This document shows positions 27,095 to 36,536 of a stretch of 64,000 bases of DNA, piece by piece. The notes under the pieces were generated by a model. The model was given only the letters and a program-made list of their open reading frames with translations. It was not told the origin of the DNA and did no database searches. Numbering within the stretch: position 1 is the first letter of the stretch; each line of letters starts with the position of its first letter. The stretch comes from Sphingomonas sp. Leaf34 (GTDB lineage Bacteria; Pseudomonadota; Alphaproteobacteria; Sphingomonadales; Sphingomonadaceae), in contig NZ_LMLC01000003.1 of the NCBI RefSeq assembly GCF_001421805.1, forward strand, positions 372,236 to 436,235, in the 5' to 3' direction. The translations under genes were made by a program, and so were the position numbers.

Positions 27095-29299
27095 ATGAAC
27101 GAACACGTGATGGATGCGGCGTTTCGGCCGGCGGGGCTTGGCCGTGCGAAGCAGGGCGTTCTCGGGCTGGGGCTGGACCGGATCGAGGGGCCCGCAAAGG
27201 TCACCGGCGTTGCCGATTATGCGTACGAGGGCACGCCCGAGGGCATCGCCTATGCCGCGATCGTCGGCACGCCGGTCGGCAGCGGGCGCATTCTCGGGAT
27301 CGATGTGAGCGCGGCGGAGGCGTTGCCCGGCGTCATCGCGGTCCTTCACGGCGACGCGCGCATGCCCGCGGGCGAGTCCAATTCGCGCGCGATGCCGCTG
27401 TTTGATACCGACGTCATCCTCCACCTCGGCCAGCCGGTCGCGATCGTCGTTGCCGAGGATCAGGCGATCGCGCGCGATGCCGCCGCGTTGGTGGTGGTGC
27501 GTACCGAAGCGGGCGAGGACCGGTTCGACGTCGAGGCGCAGCCGGTCGATACCAAGCCCGAAATCGGCTTCCTCCCCCCCGTCGACAATGGCGATCTCGA
27601 CGCCGTGATGGCCGATGCGGCAGTGACGTTCGACCGGACCTACACGACCCCGGTGCATTTCCCCGCCGCGCTCGAACCGCATGCGGCCACCGCGTGGTGG
27701 GAGGACGGCAAGCTGACCGTGCGTACCAGCAACCAGGTCATCGGCGGCGCGCGCAAGACGATTGCCAAGGCGTTGAAGATCGACGCGGACTCGGTGCGCG
27801 TGCTTGCGCCCTATGTGGGCGGCGGGTTCGGCGGGAAGACCGGCGTCGGTGCCGAGGCAATCCTTGCGGCGATCGCTGCCGAGGTCGTCAGGCGGCCGGT
27901 GAAGATCGCGCTGCCCCGCCGCCAGACCGCGTACATGGTCCACCACCGCTCGCACACCACGCAGCGTATCCGGATCGCCGCCGACAAGGACGGCGTGATC
28001 CTCGGCATGGGGCATGAGAGCGTCGTCGCGCAGAACGACGATGGCGAGTTTCTCGAGCCGGTGCCGTTCGGGACGCTGCCGCTGTACCGGGGCGAGGCGC
28101 GGCGGTTCAAGACCGACCTCGTCCGCGTCGACCTGCCTGCGAGTGGTGCGGTGCGCGCGCCGGGCGAGGCGGTCGGCACGTTCGGCGTCGAGTGCGCGAT
28201 GGACGAGCTGGCCGAGCAGCTCGGGCTCAATCCGGTCGAGTTGCGGCGGCGCAACGAGCCCGAGACCGATCCGGTGAGTGGCAAGCCCTTCTCCACGCGG
28301 CGGATGCTCGATTGCTACGATCAGGGTGCCAAGCGGTTCGGCTGGCCCGCCACGCTGCCAGCGCCGGGATCGGTGCGCGAGGGCGAGTGGCTGATCGGGA
28401 TCGGCATGGCGGCGAGCCTGCGCGGCAACTTCACCGTCGAGGCGCAGGCGCGGGTGCGGCTGGAAGCGGATGGCCGCGCGACGGTCGAGTGCGACATGAC
28501 CGATATCGGCACGGGGACGTACACGATCCTCGCGCAGACCGCGGGCGAGATGCTCGGCCTGCCGGTCGCCGACGTGAATGTGCGGCTGGGCGATACCGAT
28601 TTCCCGCCGAGCGCAGGCTCGGGTGGGTCGTTCGGTGCGGGGAGTGCCGCATCCGCGGTGATGCTCGCCTGCGAGGATATCCTCGGCGAACTCGCGCTGC
28701 GGATGAATGCGGCGCCCGAAGAGCTGAGCCTGCACGACGGTTGCGTGAGCGCGGGCGGGCGGCAGGTGGCGCTGGCCGACCTCGTCCGCGGCGAGCCGAT
28801 CGTCGCGATGGGCAAGACCGGGCCGGGCAAGGAGAGCAAGCGCACCAGCCAAGCGAGCCACGGCGCGCACTTCGTCGAGGTCGCGGTGAACGCGGTGACG
28901 GGCGAGACGCGCGTGCGCCGGATGCTCGGCGTGTTCGATGTCGGTCGCGTGCTCAACCGCAAGACCGCGACGAGCCAAATCACCGGCGGGATGGCGTGGG
29001 GGATCGCCTATGCGCTGAGCGAAGAGGGCATCGTCGACACGCGGACCGGCGCGTTCGTGAACCCCGATTTTGGCGAATATCACGTCGCGGTGAACGCCGA
29101 CATTCCGCAGCTCGAGGTGCATTTCATCGAGGAGATCGACGATTCCGCCAATCCGGCCGGCGCGAAGGGGGTCGGCGAGCTCGGCATCTCGGGCGCAGGC
29201 GCAGCGGTGGCGAACGCGATCTACAATGCGACGGGGGTTCGGGTTCACGACTTCCCGGTGACGCTCGACAAGCTGTTGGACGGACTACCGGCCGTTTGA
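27095..29299 (+). CDS. Second molybdenum hydroxylase Mo-cofactor subunit, paralog of the upstream paoC
   Basis: This 734-residue protein is clearly paralogous to the preceding large subunit: 'LDRIEGPAKVTG', 'GGGFGGKTG', 'SGAVRAPGEAVG', 'VGELGISGAGAAVANAIYN' and the same C-terminal '...LPAV'. The catalytic Glu is retained, so it should be active. It has no iron-sulfur or FAD subunit genes of its own and probably uses those upstream, giving two alternative enzymes. The ATG at 27095 gives the conserved N-terminus; the longer frame reads through a repeat. Gene order continues to xdhC after a family C repeat. Confidence 0.9.
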   Translation: MNEHVMDAAFRPAGLGRAKQGVLGLGLDRIEGPAKVTGVADYAYEGTPEGIAYAAIVGTPVGSGRILGIDVSAAEALPGVIAVLHGDARMPAGESNSRAMPLFDTDVILHLGQPVAIVVAEDQAIARDAAALVVVRTEAGEDRFDVEAQPVDTKPEIGFLPPVDNGDLDAVMADAAVTFDRTYTTPVHFPAALEPHAATAWWEDGKLTVRTSNQVIGGARKTIAKALKIDADSVRVLAPYVGGGFGGKTGVGAEAILAAIAAEVVRRPVKIALPRRQTAYMVHHRSHTTQRIRIAADKDGVILGMGHESVVAQNDDGEFLEPVPFGTLPLYRGEARRFKTDLVRVDLPASGAVRAPGEAVGTFGVECAMDELAEQLGLNPVELRRRNEPETDPVSGKPFSTRRMLDCYDQGAKRFGWPATLPAPGSVREGEWLIGIGMAASLRGNFTVEAQARVRLEADGRATVECDMTDIGTGTYTILAQTAGEMLGLPVADVNVRLGDTDFPPSAGSGGSFGAGSAASAVMLACEDILGELALRMNAAPEELSLHDGCVSAGGRQVALADLVRGEPIVAMGKTGPGKESKRTSQASHGAHFVEVAVNAVTGETRVRRMLGVFDVGRVLNRKTATSQITGGMAWGIAYALSEEGIVDTRTGAFVNPDFGEYHVAVNADIPQLEVHFIEEIDDSANPAGAKGVGELGISGAGAAVANAIYNATGVRVHDFPVTLDKLLDGLPAV

Positions 29300-29300
29300 T

Positions 29301-29426
29301 CCTCCCCGGCACGGGGGGGGGGACCGCGCCTCTTGGCGTGGTGGAGGGGGTGGCCCCGAAGCGTAATGTTTGCGGCTGGCCCCCTCCACCAGCTGCGCTG
29401 GTCCCCCTCCCCGGTCCGGGGAGGAT
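29301..29426. repeat. Dispersed palindromic repeat, family C
   Basis: Second copy of the CCTCCCCGGCACGGGG type. The arms enclose 'GGTGGAGGGGG' and 'CCCCCTCCACCAGCTGCGC' segments nearly identical to the copy at 10525-10653. It lies between the second Mo subunit and xdhC. Confidence 0.85.
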
Positions 29427-29443
29427 TAGAAAGAGAACGAGAC

Positions 29444-30367
29444 ATGGCCGAGAACGATAGCGTGATTGCCGCCGCCAAGGCGTGGAAGGGCGAAAAGATG
29501 GCGATCGCCACGGTCGTCTCGACCTGGGGATCCGCGCCGCGGCCCAAGGGTAGCCATATGCTCGTCCACGCCGATGGCCGGTTTGAAGGATCCGTGTCGG
29601 GCGGCTGCGTCGAGAGCGATATCCTTGCGACCGCCGCCGACGTGATCGCCGGCGCGCCGTTCCAGGTGCGGAACTACGGTGTCGCAGATGCGGCTGCGTG
29701 GGAAGTCGGCCTGCCATGCGGTGGCGAGATCGCGGTGATGGTGCAGCCGGTGTCGGCCGAGGGGTTCGATCCCGAGCTGTTCGACCGGATCGCCGGCGCG
29801 CGCGACCAGGGCGATGCGCTGACCGTCACGACCGACCTCAAGACCGGGCACAGCGACGCGCGGCCGTTCGAGACGGGCGAGGTGTTCGTCAACCGTTACG
29901 ACCCGCCGCGCCGCCTGCTGATCGTCGGCGCGGTGCAGATCGCGCAGGCGCTGGCGGGCCTTGCGCGCGAACTCGGGATCGAGACGATCGTGATCGACCC
30001 GCGCGCGCGGTTCCTGACCGAGGAGCGGTTCCCCGGGGTGACACTCGACGATCGCTGGCCGGACGAGGCAATTGCGGCGCTCCGCCCCGGTCCCTCGACC
30101 GCGGTCGTGACGCTGAGCCACGACATCAAGATCGACGACCCTGCGCTGATCGCGGCGCTCGCGTCCGATGCCGCCTATGTCGGCGCGCTCGGCAGCCGCA
30201 AGAGCCACGCGGCACGGCGCGAGCGGCTTGCCTCGGAGGGCGTTACGGCCGAGAATATCGACCGGATCGATGCGCCGGTCGGGCTCGATATCGGCGCGAT
30301 CGGACCATCAGAAATCGCGCTGTCGGTTGCGGCGGCGATGATAGGAGCGTTCAATGATCGCCGCTGA
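29444..30367 (+). CDS. XdhC-family molybdenum cofactor insertion protein
   Basis: This 307-residue XdhC/CoxI-family protein binds, sulfurates and delivers molybdenum cofactor to molybdenum hydroxylases. The N-terminal domain has 'STWGSAPRPKGSHMLV' and 'GSVSGGCVESDI'. A Rossmann-like C-terminal domain follows with 'RLLIVGAVQIAQAL' and 'YVGALGSRKSHAAR'. It overlaps the next gene by 14 bp. Its position after two Mo subunits indicates that it matures both. Confidence 0.92.
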   Translation: MAENDSVIAAAKAWKGEKMAIATVVSTWGSAPRPKGSHMLVHADGRFEGSVSGGCVESDILATAADVIAGAPFQVRNYGVADAAAWEVGLPCGGEIAVMVQPVSAEGFDPELFDRIAGARDQGDALTVTTDLKTGHSDARPFETGEVFVNRYDPPRRLLIVGAVQIAQALAGLARELGIETIVIDPRARFLTEERFPGVTLDDRWPDEAIAALRPGPSTAVVTLSHDIKIDDPALIAALASDAAYVGALGSRKSHAARRERLASEGVTAENIDRIDAPVGLDIGAIGPSEIALSVAAAMIGAFNDRR

Positions 30368-30971
30368 AAACGTCTTTCTCATCCTCCTCGCCGCGGGTCG
30401 CTCGGAGCGGTTCGGCATTCCCAACAAGCTGGAGGTGCCGTTCCTCAACAAGCCGCTGGGGCTGCACGTCGTCACCGCGTTCGAGAACATTCCGTTCAAG
30501 CGGCGGCTGGTCGTCACCGATGGTTGCAAGCTCGATTTCATCAGCGAGCGGTTCGACGTCGTCCACAATGGCGACCCGTCCTCGGGTATGTCGCAGTCGG
30601 TGAAGCTCGGCGTGCAGCGTGCCAAGGACGAGGGTGCGGAGGCGGTACTGATCGCGCTCGCCGACATGCCGCGCGTGACCGCGGCGCATATCTACCGGAT
30701 GCTCGATGCCGCCGACAGCGCGGACGCGGTGGTGGCATCGAGCGATGGCGAGAAGCCCTCGCCCCCTGCCCTGTTCGGGCGCGAGCGGTTCGATTTTCTG
30801 CTGACGCTCGACGGCGATGCGGGTGCGCGCGATCTGGTGAAGGCCGGGCGGCACGTCGTCACCGCGCCCGCAGAGCTGATCGATATAGACACGCCCGAGG
30901 ATCTGGACCGGCTGCAGGCGCTGGTCCACGATCCCAAGGCCGCGATCACTCGTGCCTTAACGCGTCGATAG
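30354..30971 (+). CDS. MobA/MocA-like molybdenum cofactor nucleotidyltransferase
   Basis: This 205-residue NTP transferase has the MobA-like motif 'LLAAGRSERFG' with a following 'NKLE', and 'LIALADMPRVT' for metal binding. In an operon with xdhC and molybdenum hydroxylase genes it is most likely a CTP:molybdopterin cytidylyltransferase (MocA), supplying the MCD cofactor used by PaoC-type enzymes, although GTP use is not excluded. Its last 26 bp overlap the convergent exporter permease gene. Confidence 0.88.
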   Translation: MIAAENVFLILLAAGRSERFGIPNKLEVPFLNKPLGLHVVTAFENIPFKRRLVVTDGCKLDFISERFDVVHNGDPSSGMSQSVKLGVQRAKDEGAEAVLIALADMPRVTAAHIYRMLDAADSADAVVASSDGEKPSPPALFGRERFDFLLTLDGDAGARDLVKAGRHVVTAPAELIDIDTPEDLDRLQALVHDPKAAITRALTRR

Positions 30972-32154
30972 GGTTCATCGCGGCGGCGCGGCGTGCGGGG
31001 AAATAGCCGAACACCACGCCGATGACCGCCGAGATGACGAAGGCGAAGATGTTTATTTCCGGCACGAAGATCCACTGAACCTTGATCAGCGGCGCGATAA
31101 TGGCGATCGCGAGCTGCGCGATGACGAGGCCGATGACGCCGCCCAGGCACGACAGCGCGATCGCCTCGACCAGGAACTGCATCAGCACCTCGCGCGCGAC
31201 CGCGCCGATCGCGAGACGGATGCCGATCTCGCGCGTGCGTTCGGTCACCGACACCAGCATGATGTTCATGATGCCGATCCCGCCGACCACCAGACTGATA
31301 CCGGCGACCGCGGCGACGATCCCGGTCAGCAGCGTCGTGGTACCGGTCAGCGTGTCCGAAATCTGCTTGGTATCGAAGATGTTGAAATTGTTGTCCTGCC
31401 CCGCGACGAGGTGGCGGCGTTCGCGCAGCAAATCGGTCAGCGACGCCTGGACCTGTTGCGTGTCATAGCCCTGATCAACGCCGACGAGGATCGCCGCGAC
31501 GTTCTGGTTGCCCGTGAAGCGGCGCTGGACGGTCTTGATCGGCATGACGACCACATCGTCCTGATCGCCGCCGAAGCCCGCCTGCCCGCGCGTGCTGAGC
31601 GTGCCGATCACGTCGCACGAAATGTCGTTCAGGCGGATCCGCCGGCCGATCGGATCGACGCCGCGGAACAGGTTCTGGATGACGGTGTTGCCGATGATGC
31701 AGACCGCCTTGCCCGCGGCCTCCTCCTGGCCCGTGAAAATGCGGCCGCCGGCGAGCGGCCAGGGCTGCACCTCGAAATAGGCGCCGGTGGTGCCGTTGAT
31801 CGAGGTCGTCCAGTTCGCGCCGTTGTAGATCGCGGTGGCGCTGCGCTGTTCGGTCGGCGCGACCGCGGTGACGCCGGCGATCTGCCGCGCGATCGGATCG
31901 ATGTCGTCCATCTTGAGCGGCGGCGGCGGCGGTCCGCCACCGCCGCGGCCGAAGCCTTGGCCGGGACGGATCTGGAGGATGTTGGTGCCGAGCGACGAGA
32001 TCGACTTCTGCACGGCCGCGGTAGTCGCCTTGCCGAGCGTCACCATCGTAACGACCGCGCCGACGCCGATGACGATGCCGAGAATGGTGAGGAACGAGCG
32101 CAGCAAGTGGCGGCGGATCGAGCGGAGCGCGAGGACGAGCGTGGTGCCGAACAT
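30946..32154 (-). CDS. ABC exporter permease (MacB-like)
   Basis: This 402-residue permease has the MacB/FtsX-type layout. It has one N-terminal membrane helix ('FLTILGIVIGVGAVVTMVTLG'), a large periplasmic domain (about residues 50-275) and three C-terminal helices with the 'RTREIGIRLAIGA' coupling motif. It ends 'PIDALRHE', as most family members do. In this operon the ATPase is a separate polypeptide rather than fused as in E. coli MacB. The ATG at 32154 gives the usual N-terminus. Confidence 0.93.
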   Translation of the reverse strand: MFGTTLVLALRSIRRHLLRSFLTILGIVIGVGAVVTMVTLGKATTAAVQKSISSLGTNILQIRPGQGFGRGGGGPPPPPLKMDDIDPIARQIAGVTAVAPTEQRSATAIYNGANWTTSINGTTGAYFEVQPWPLAGGRIFTGQEEAAGKAVCIIGNTVIQNLFRGVDPIGRRIRLNDISCDVIGTLSTRGQAGFGGDQDDVVVMPIKTVQRRFTGNQNVAAILVGVDQGYDTQQVQASLTDLLRERRHLVAGQDNNFNIFDTKQISDTLTGTTTLLTGIVAAVAGISLVVGGIGIMNIMLVSVTERTREIGIRLAIGAVAREVLMQFLVEAIALSCLGGVIGLVIAQLAIAIIAPLIKVQWIFVPEINIFAFVISAVIGVVFGYFPARRAAAMNPIDALRHE

Positions 32155-32161
32155 TAGTTTT

Positions 32162-32352
32162 CTTCCCCCCCGCCCGCTTGCGGGGGGCGGTTGGGGGGTG
32201 GGCTCGCGTGTTCGGCAGGCGCGGCGTTCGACGCGCATTCCACCATCGCCGGCGTTGCGTTCGAGGTTAGCGCGTGCCCACCCCAGGCCCCTCCCGCTTG
32301 CGGGAGGGGAGAAGATGGCGTCTCTCCCGCTTGCGGGAGGGGGGAAGATAGG
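32162..32352. repeat. Cluster of CCCGCTTGCGGG hairpins
   Basis: Three short palindromes containing CCGCTTGCGG occur at about 32171, 32296 and 32327. They lie in the 202-bp gap between the exporter ATPase and permease genes. No gene is seen here. Confidence 0.75.
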
Positions 32353-32356
32353 GCGC

Positions 32357-33091
32357 TCACGACTCCACCCTCTCGCCTTGCCGATGCTGGCTTTCGATGC
32401 GTTCCACCAAGCCGTCCTTGAAGTGAACGACGGTGCGCGCGAAGGCGGCCATGTCGGGTTCGTGGGTAACCATCAACACGGTGATGTTCTTCTCCGCGTT
32501 CAGCCGCGTGAGGAGCTGCATGATCTCGATCGAGCGTTCGCTGTCGAGATTGCCGGTGGGTTCGTCCGCCAGCAGCACGTCGGGACTGGTTACCAGTGCG
32601 CGCGCGATCGCGACGCGCTGTTGCTGGCCGCCCGACAGTTCGGCGGGGGTATGGTCCCACCAGTCCGCGAGGCCGACCGTGTCGAGGCTCGCCATCGCCG
32701 CATCGCGCCGCGCGCGCTTTTCGTCGCCACGATACAGCAGGGGCAGTTCGACATTCTCCAGCGCGGAGGTGCGCGAGAGGAGATTGAAGCCCTGGAACAC
32801 GAAGCCGAGATAATTGCGGCGCAGCAGCGCGCGCTGGTCGCGGTCGAGCGTCTCGACATGGTGGCCGCGGAACGTGAACGTCCCCGCGCTCGGCACGTCG
32901 AGGCAGCCGAGGATGTTCATCGTCGTCGACTTGCCCGACCCCGACGGTCCCATCACCGCGACGAAATCGCCCGCTGCGATATCGAGGTCGACGCCTTTCA
33001 GCGCCTGGAACATCGTCGCGCCTTGCCCGTACGTCTTGGTGACGCCGCGCAGACTTATCAGCGGGGGCGGATTACTGGCCACCGCCCCCAC
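32357..33091 (-). CDS. ABC exporter ATPase (MacB/LolD type)
   Basis: This 244-residue ABC ATPase has Walker A 'GPSGSGKST', signature 'LSGGQQQRVAIARAL', Walker B 'VLLADEPTGNLD' and the switch 'VTHEPD', typical of the MacB/LolD/FtsE subfamily. It pairs with the downstream permease and the upstream MacA-like adaptor, which it overlaps by 20 bp. Confidence 0.94.
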   Translation of the reverse strand: MGAVASNPPPLISLRGVTKTYGQGATMFQALKGVDLDIAAGDFVAVMGPSGSGKSTTMNILGCLDVPSAGTFTFRGHHVETLDRDQRALLRRNYLGFVFQGFNLLSRTSALENVELPLLYRGDEKRARRDAAMASLDTVGLADWWDHTPAELSGGQQQRVAIARALVTSPDVLLADEPTGNLDSERSIEIMQLLTRLNAEKNITVLMVTHEPDMAAFARTVVHFKDGLVERIESQHRQGERVES

Positions 33092-34454
33092 CCTTGCTGG
33101 CGCCCCCGGCGCGGCGGCTGCCGCCGGACTTGCTGGAATCGGTACCGGTGGCGAGCTGACCGATGATGATCTGCGCGCCGGGCTGGAGATTGCCCGACAG
33201 GACTTCGGTCATCGTCCCGTTGGTGTCGCCCGTAGTGATCTGCACCGGCTGCGGCGTGCCGTCCGTGCCCTTGACGTAGATCGTCTGCTGCGACCCGCGA
33301 TCGAGCTTGGCGGTCCGCGCATTGCCACCGGCGCCGCGGCGCGGGCGGAAAGTCAGCGAGCCGGCGATGCCACCGCCCGAATCCTTGGCGCCATCCGCGC
33401 TCGGCTTGAAGCGCAGCGCGGCGTTCGGGACGAGCATGACGTTGCGCTTGTCCGAGGTGACGATGTCCGCGGTCGCGGTCATGCCGGGGCGCAGCGTCAG
33501 CGACGGATTGCCCACGGTGAGGTCGGCGGCGTAGGACACCACCTGGCCGGTGGACGTCGTCGTGGTCGTCGTCGACGCCGTCGCCGAGCTGACGGTCAGG
33601 TTCGAGCCGAGATCGACCCTGGTGATCGTCGCGGGGAAGGTCTGGCCGGGGAACGCATCGACGGTGAAGCTGGCCTTCTGGCCGACCTTGACCTCGCCGA
33701 CGTCCGCCTCGTCGATCGCGACCTCGAGCTTCATCTTGGTCAGGTCTTCGGCAATCACGAACAGCGTCGGCGTGTTGAACGACGAGGCGACGGTCTGGCC
33801 CGGATCGATCTGACGCGCGAGCACGACGCCGGTGACGGGCGAGCGGATGATCGCGCGGGCGCGCTGCGTCTGGTTCTGCGCGAGCAGCGCGCGGCTGGCG
33901 ACGACGTTGGCCTCGGCGACCTTCTGCGCGGCGACGGCACGGGCGTAATCGGCGCGACCGGTCTGGAGTTCGGTCTTCGACGGCACGCGGCCCCCCGACA
34001 GGCGCGAAACCTCTTCAAGGCGGTTCAACTGCGCGCGGGATTCAGAGACGGTGGCCTGCGCCTGCGCGACCTGCGCCTGGTTCGCGGCAAGCTGCGCGCT
34101 GGTCTGACGGATCTGGTCGTCGAGCTGTTCGGGATCGATCAGGGCGAGCGGCTGGCCTGCCGTCACGCGGTCGTTGACGTCGACCACGACCTTGGTGACG
34201 AGACCCGACAGCTGCGAGCCGACCGTGACCTGAGTGGTCGGCGCGAGCTTGCCGGTGGCGGACACCGTGACGGTCAGGTTGCCGCGCCGCGCGGCCTGCG
34301 TCGAATATTGCGTCTGTTCCTTGGCGCCGAAGCAGCGTGCGAGAAGGAGGCAGAGCAGCACGACGCCGATCGCGATCGCAACCCATTTGACGTACCGCCG
34401 CCAGGGCGCTTGCGGCTTTACGCCGAGGAAGTCGTCGATCGATGCGTCGGCCAT
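33072..34454 (-). CDS. MacA-like periplasmic adaptor (membrane fusion protein)
   Basis: This 460-residue adaptor has one N-terminal membrane anchor (about residues 21-40). A lipoyl/barrel-sandwich region follows ('RRGNLTVTVSATGKLAP', 'SGLVTKVVVDVNDRV'), then a long coiled-coil hairpin (about residues 115-200) and beta-barrel domains. The C-terminus is Gly/Ser-rich. It links the inner-membrane ABC exporter to the outer-membrane factor encoded just upstream. Its ATG shares one base with that gene's TGA. Confidence 0.93.
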   Translation of the reverse strand: MADASIDDFLGVKPQAPWRRYVKWVAIAIGVVLLCLLLARCFGAKEQTQYSTQAARRGNLTVTVSATGKLAPTTQVTVGSQLSGLVTKVVVDVNDRVTAGQPLALIDPEQLDDQIRQTSAQLAANQAQVAQAQATVSESRAQLNRLEEVSRLSGGRVPSKTELQTGRADYARAVAAQKVAEANVVASRALLAQNQTQRARAIIRSPVTGVVLARQIDPGQTVASSFNTPTLFVIAEDLTKMKLEVAIDEADVGEVKVGQKASFTVDAFPGQTFPATITRVDLGSNLTVSSATASTTTTTTSTGQVVSYAADLTVGNPSLTLRPGMTATADIVTSDKRNVMLVPNAALRFKPSADGAKDSGGGIAGSLTFRPRRGAGGNARTAKLDRGSQQTIYVKGTDGTPQPVQITTGDTNGTMTEVLSGNLQPGAQIIIGQLATGTDSSKSGGSRRAGGASKGGGGGQ

Positions 34455-35938
34455 CAGCGTGCCTCTGAAGTGTTTGGGGCGCTAGGTGGCGCTTCGGGAA
34501 TGACGGTCGAGTCCCAGCCGCCGCCGAGCGCGGCATAGAGCGCGATCAGCGCGGTCGCGGCGTCGGCGCGCGCCTGCGTCGCCCCGTTGCGCGCGGACAG
34601 GAGGGCGGTTTCCTGCTGGTTAAGCGTGGTGAAATCAGTGAGGCCGGTGCGGTACTGGCTGCGGCTCAGGATCGCGGAGTTGTTGGACGCGTCGAGCGCG
34701 ATCGCGAATTGTCGCTCGCGTTCCTGCGCGGTCTGGAGTGCGACGACGGCGTTCTCGACGTCTTCGAGGGCGGTGAGCACGGTCGATTGGTACAGCGCGA
34801 GCGCGCCGTCGGTGGCGGCCTCGCTCGTGCGGACCTGTGAGCGAAGACGGCCGCCGTTGAAGATCGCCTGGGTGAGGCCGGCGAACAGGCTGCCGGTGAT
34901 CGCATCGCCGATGCTGCCGAGCGAGGTCGCGTTGGTGTTGAGGTTGCCGGTGATCGCGAGCGCCGGATAAAGCTGTGCCTTGGCGACGCCGATCCGCGCG
35001 GTGGCGGCGGCGAGCGCGCGTTCAGCGGAGCGGATGTCGGGGCGCTGGCGGAGCGTGTCGCCGGGAATGCCGACGCCGACCGCGGCAGGGCCGGTCGGGA
35101 TCGCCTTGACCGGTGCCATCAGCGGACGGAGCGCGCCGGGGGCCTGGCCGGTGAGAATACCGATCCGCGCGACGGCGGCGGCATATTGCTGATCGAGGCT
35201 GGGGATCGTCGCGGCGGTCTGTGCACGCTGGGCGCGGGCCTGTTCGGCGTCGACGCTGGAGACGAGGCCGGCCTGGACGCGGAAGCCCGCGATTTCGAGA
35301 TTGTCGTCCTGGATCGCAAGCGACGCGCGGGCATTGGCGAGCTGTTGCTGATACAACCGCGCGAGGACGTAGTTGCGTGCGACCTCGCTCTCGACCGAAA
35401 TGAGGACGGTGGCGTAGTCGTAGCCCGATGCGGCATAGTCCGCGCGGCTCGCCTCGACGGTACGGCGGATCTCTCCGAAGACGCCGACCTGATAGCTGGC
35501 GCTGGCGCCGAGCGAAACGCTGTTGGTGCCGCCGCCGCCGGTGTCGACGAGCGTGCCGTCGGGCAGCGTGAACGAGCGCCCACCGCCGCGGACATTCTCG
35601 TTGCGTTGATACCCTGCGGATCCGCTGACGGTCGGGAGCAACGAGGCGCGGTTCTGGATCAGGCTTTCGCGCGCCTGACGGAGGCGGGCGACCGACTGCG
35701 CGAGGTCGAGATTGGTGGCGGCGGCCTGTTCGACGAGCTGGCCTAGGACGGGGTCGTCGAACTTCTGCCACCAGCGGGTAAGATCTTCGGGGCTGGTCGC
35801 GGGGGTGACCGAATAAGCGTCCGGAACACCGAGTTCGGCCGCAGCCTTCGGGCGATAGTCGGGGCCGACGGTGCAGCCTGCGAGCAGGATCCCTCCGGAT
35901 ACGGCGGATGCGATGAAAAGAAGCCGGACTCGGAACAT
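34454..35938 (-). CDS. Outer membrane factor lipoprotein (NodT/OprM family)
   Basis: This 494-residue TolC-like channel subunit has a lipoprotein signal (lipobox 'LLAGC', Cys22) followed by the family start 'TVGPDYRPKAA'. Two repeated outer-membrane-efflux halves include 'RPDIRSAERALAAATARIGVAKAQLYP'. The ATG at 35938 starts the signal peptide; the frame is open further upstream but non-coding in character. It is the first gene of the four-gene tripartite exporter operon. The natural substrate is unknown and may be a macrolide-like compound, peptide or lipid. Confidence 0.93.
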   Translation of the reverse strand: MFRVRLLFIASAVSGGILLAGCTVGPDYRPKAAAELGVPDAYSVTPATSPEDLTRWWQKFDDPVLGQLVEQAAATNLDLAQSVARLRQARESLIQNRASLLPTVSGSAGYQRNENVRGGGRSFTLPDGTLVDTGGGGTNSVSLGASASYQVGVFGEIRRTVEASRADYAASGYDYATVLISVESEVARNYVLARLYQQQLANARASLAIQDDNLEIAGFRVQAGLVSSVDAEQARAQRAQTAATIPSLDQQYAAAVARIGILTGQAPGALRPLMAPVKAIPTGPAAVGVGIPGDTLRQRPDIRSAERALAAATARIGVAKAQLYPALAITGNLNTNATSLGSIGDAITGSLFAGLTQAIFNGGRLRSQVRTSEAATDGALALYQSTVLTALEDVENAVVALQTAQERERQFAIALDASNNSAILSRSQYRTGLTDFTTLNQQETALLSARNGATQARADAATALIALYAALGGGWDSTVIPEAPPSAPNTSEAR

Positions 35939-36032
35939 GGGCGGTAGGCATGGCCAACGGGCTTGGGCTAGTCCAGCGCTTTTGTGTCGCGAGGTGTCGC
36001 AGACGGGATGGGTGCTGCGAGTGTGGGGCGTT

Positions 36033-36052
36033 CCGGACACTGTGCTGTCCGG
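36033..36052. promoter_or_regulatory. Operator-like palindrome upstream of the exporter operon
   Basis: CCGGACA and TGTCCGG form a perfect 7-bp inverted repeat with a 6-bp spacer, 95 bp upstream of the outer-membrane-factor ATG. Next to it, TCTGTAG occurs twice with a 10-bp period (36061 and 36071). No cognate regulator gene is adjacent. Confidence 0.45.
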
Positions 36053-36108
36053 CGTGTACCTCTGTAGAATTCTGTAGTGCCTGAGCGCGGTATCCCCGCC
36101 GACGTTCC

Positions 36109-36435
36109 CGTTCCCCCCGCAGGCGGGGATCCCCCTGACCGAGAGTCGGCGGATATGCTGACGGGTTCGCCCGTCTGGGTTCCCGCCTTCACGGGAATGA
36201 CCGAGGAGAGGTGAGCATCGTATCCGCTGGCACCTCGCCGGCTGAGCCGGGGGTCCAGTCGGAACGTCGGACACGACAGGGCGCAGCGGGGATCATTGCC
36301 GTCCGACAACTGGAAGCCGGCCTTCGCCCGCGTGGTGTCCGCGGGGTTGGTGGGGCCTTCATCCCATAAACCGCTCTCCCGCGCAGCCGGGAGCCCAGGG
36401 TTACCGGGTCCGGGGCTCCCGCCTTCGCGGGAGAA
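36109..36435. repeat. Compound B-A-B repeat array in the 598-bp divergent gap
   Basis: The gap 35939-36536 holds no recognisable gene. It contains a family B element (36109-36198), a degenerate family A element (36229-36338, arms around GCCGGCTGAGCCGG and GAAGCCGGCCTTCG) and another family B element (36373-36435, arms 'CTCTCCCGCGCAGCCGGGAG' and 'CTCCCGCCTTCGCGGGAG'). Promoters for the divergent exporter and trehalose operons must lie at its edges. Confidence 0.75.
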
Positions 36436-36536
36436 CGACAGGGAGAGCGAGCAACGCCCTGCCTGCAAGCCCGCTCCGCACCAGAATAATCGAACCGCAC
36501 CCGTTCCAATTTCGCAGTGCAGCGGAACGTAGCGGC

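Noticed and set aside
24549..29248. Two very long open frames (780 and 734 codons) antisense to the two Mo-subunit genes
   Set aside because: They mirror the real genes exactly, are rich in Arg/His/Asp and have no family signatures.
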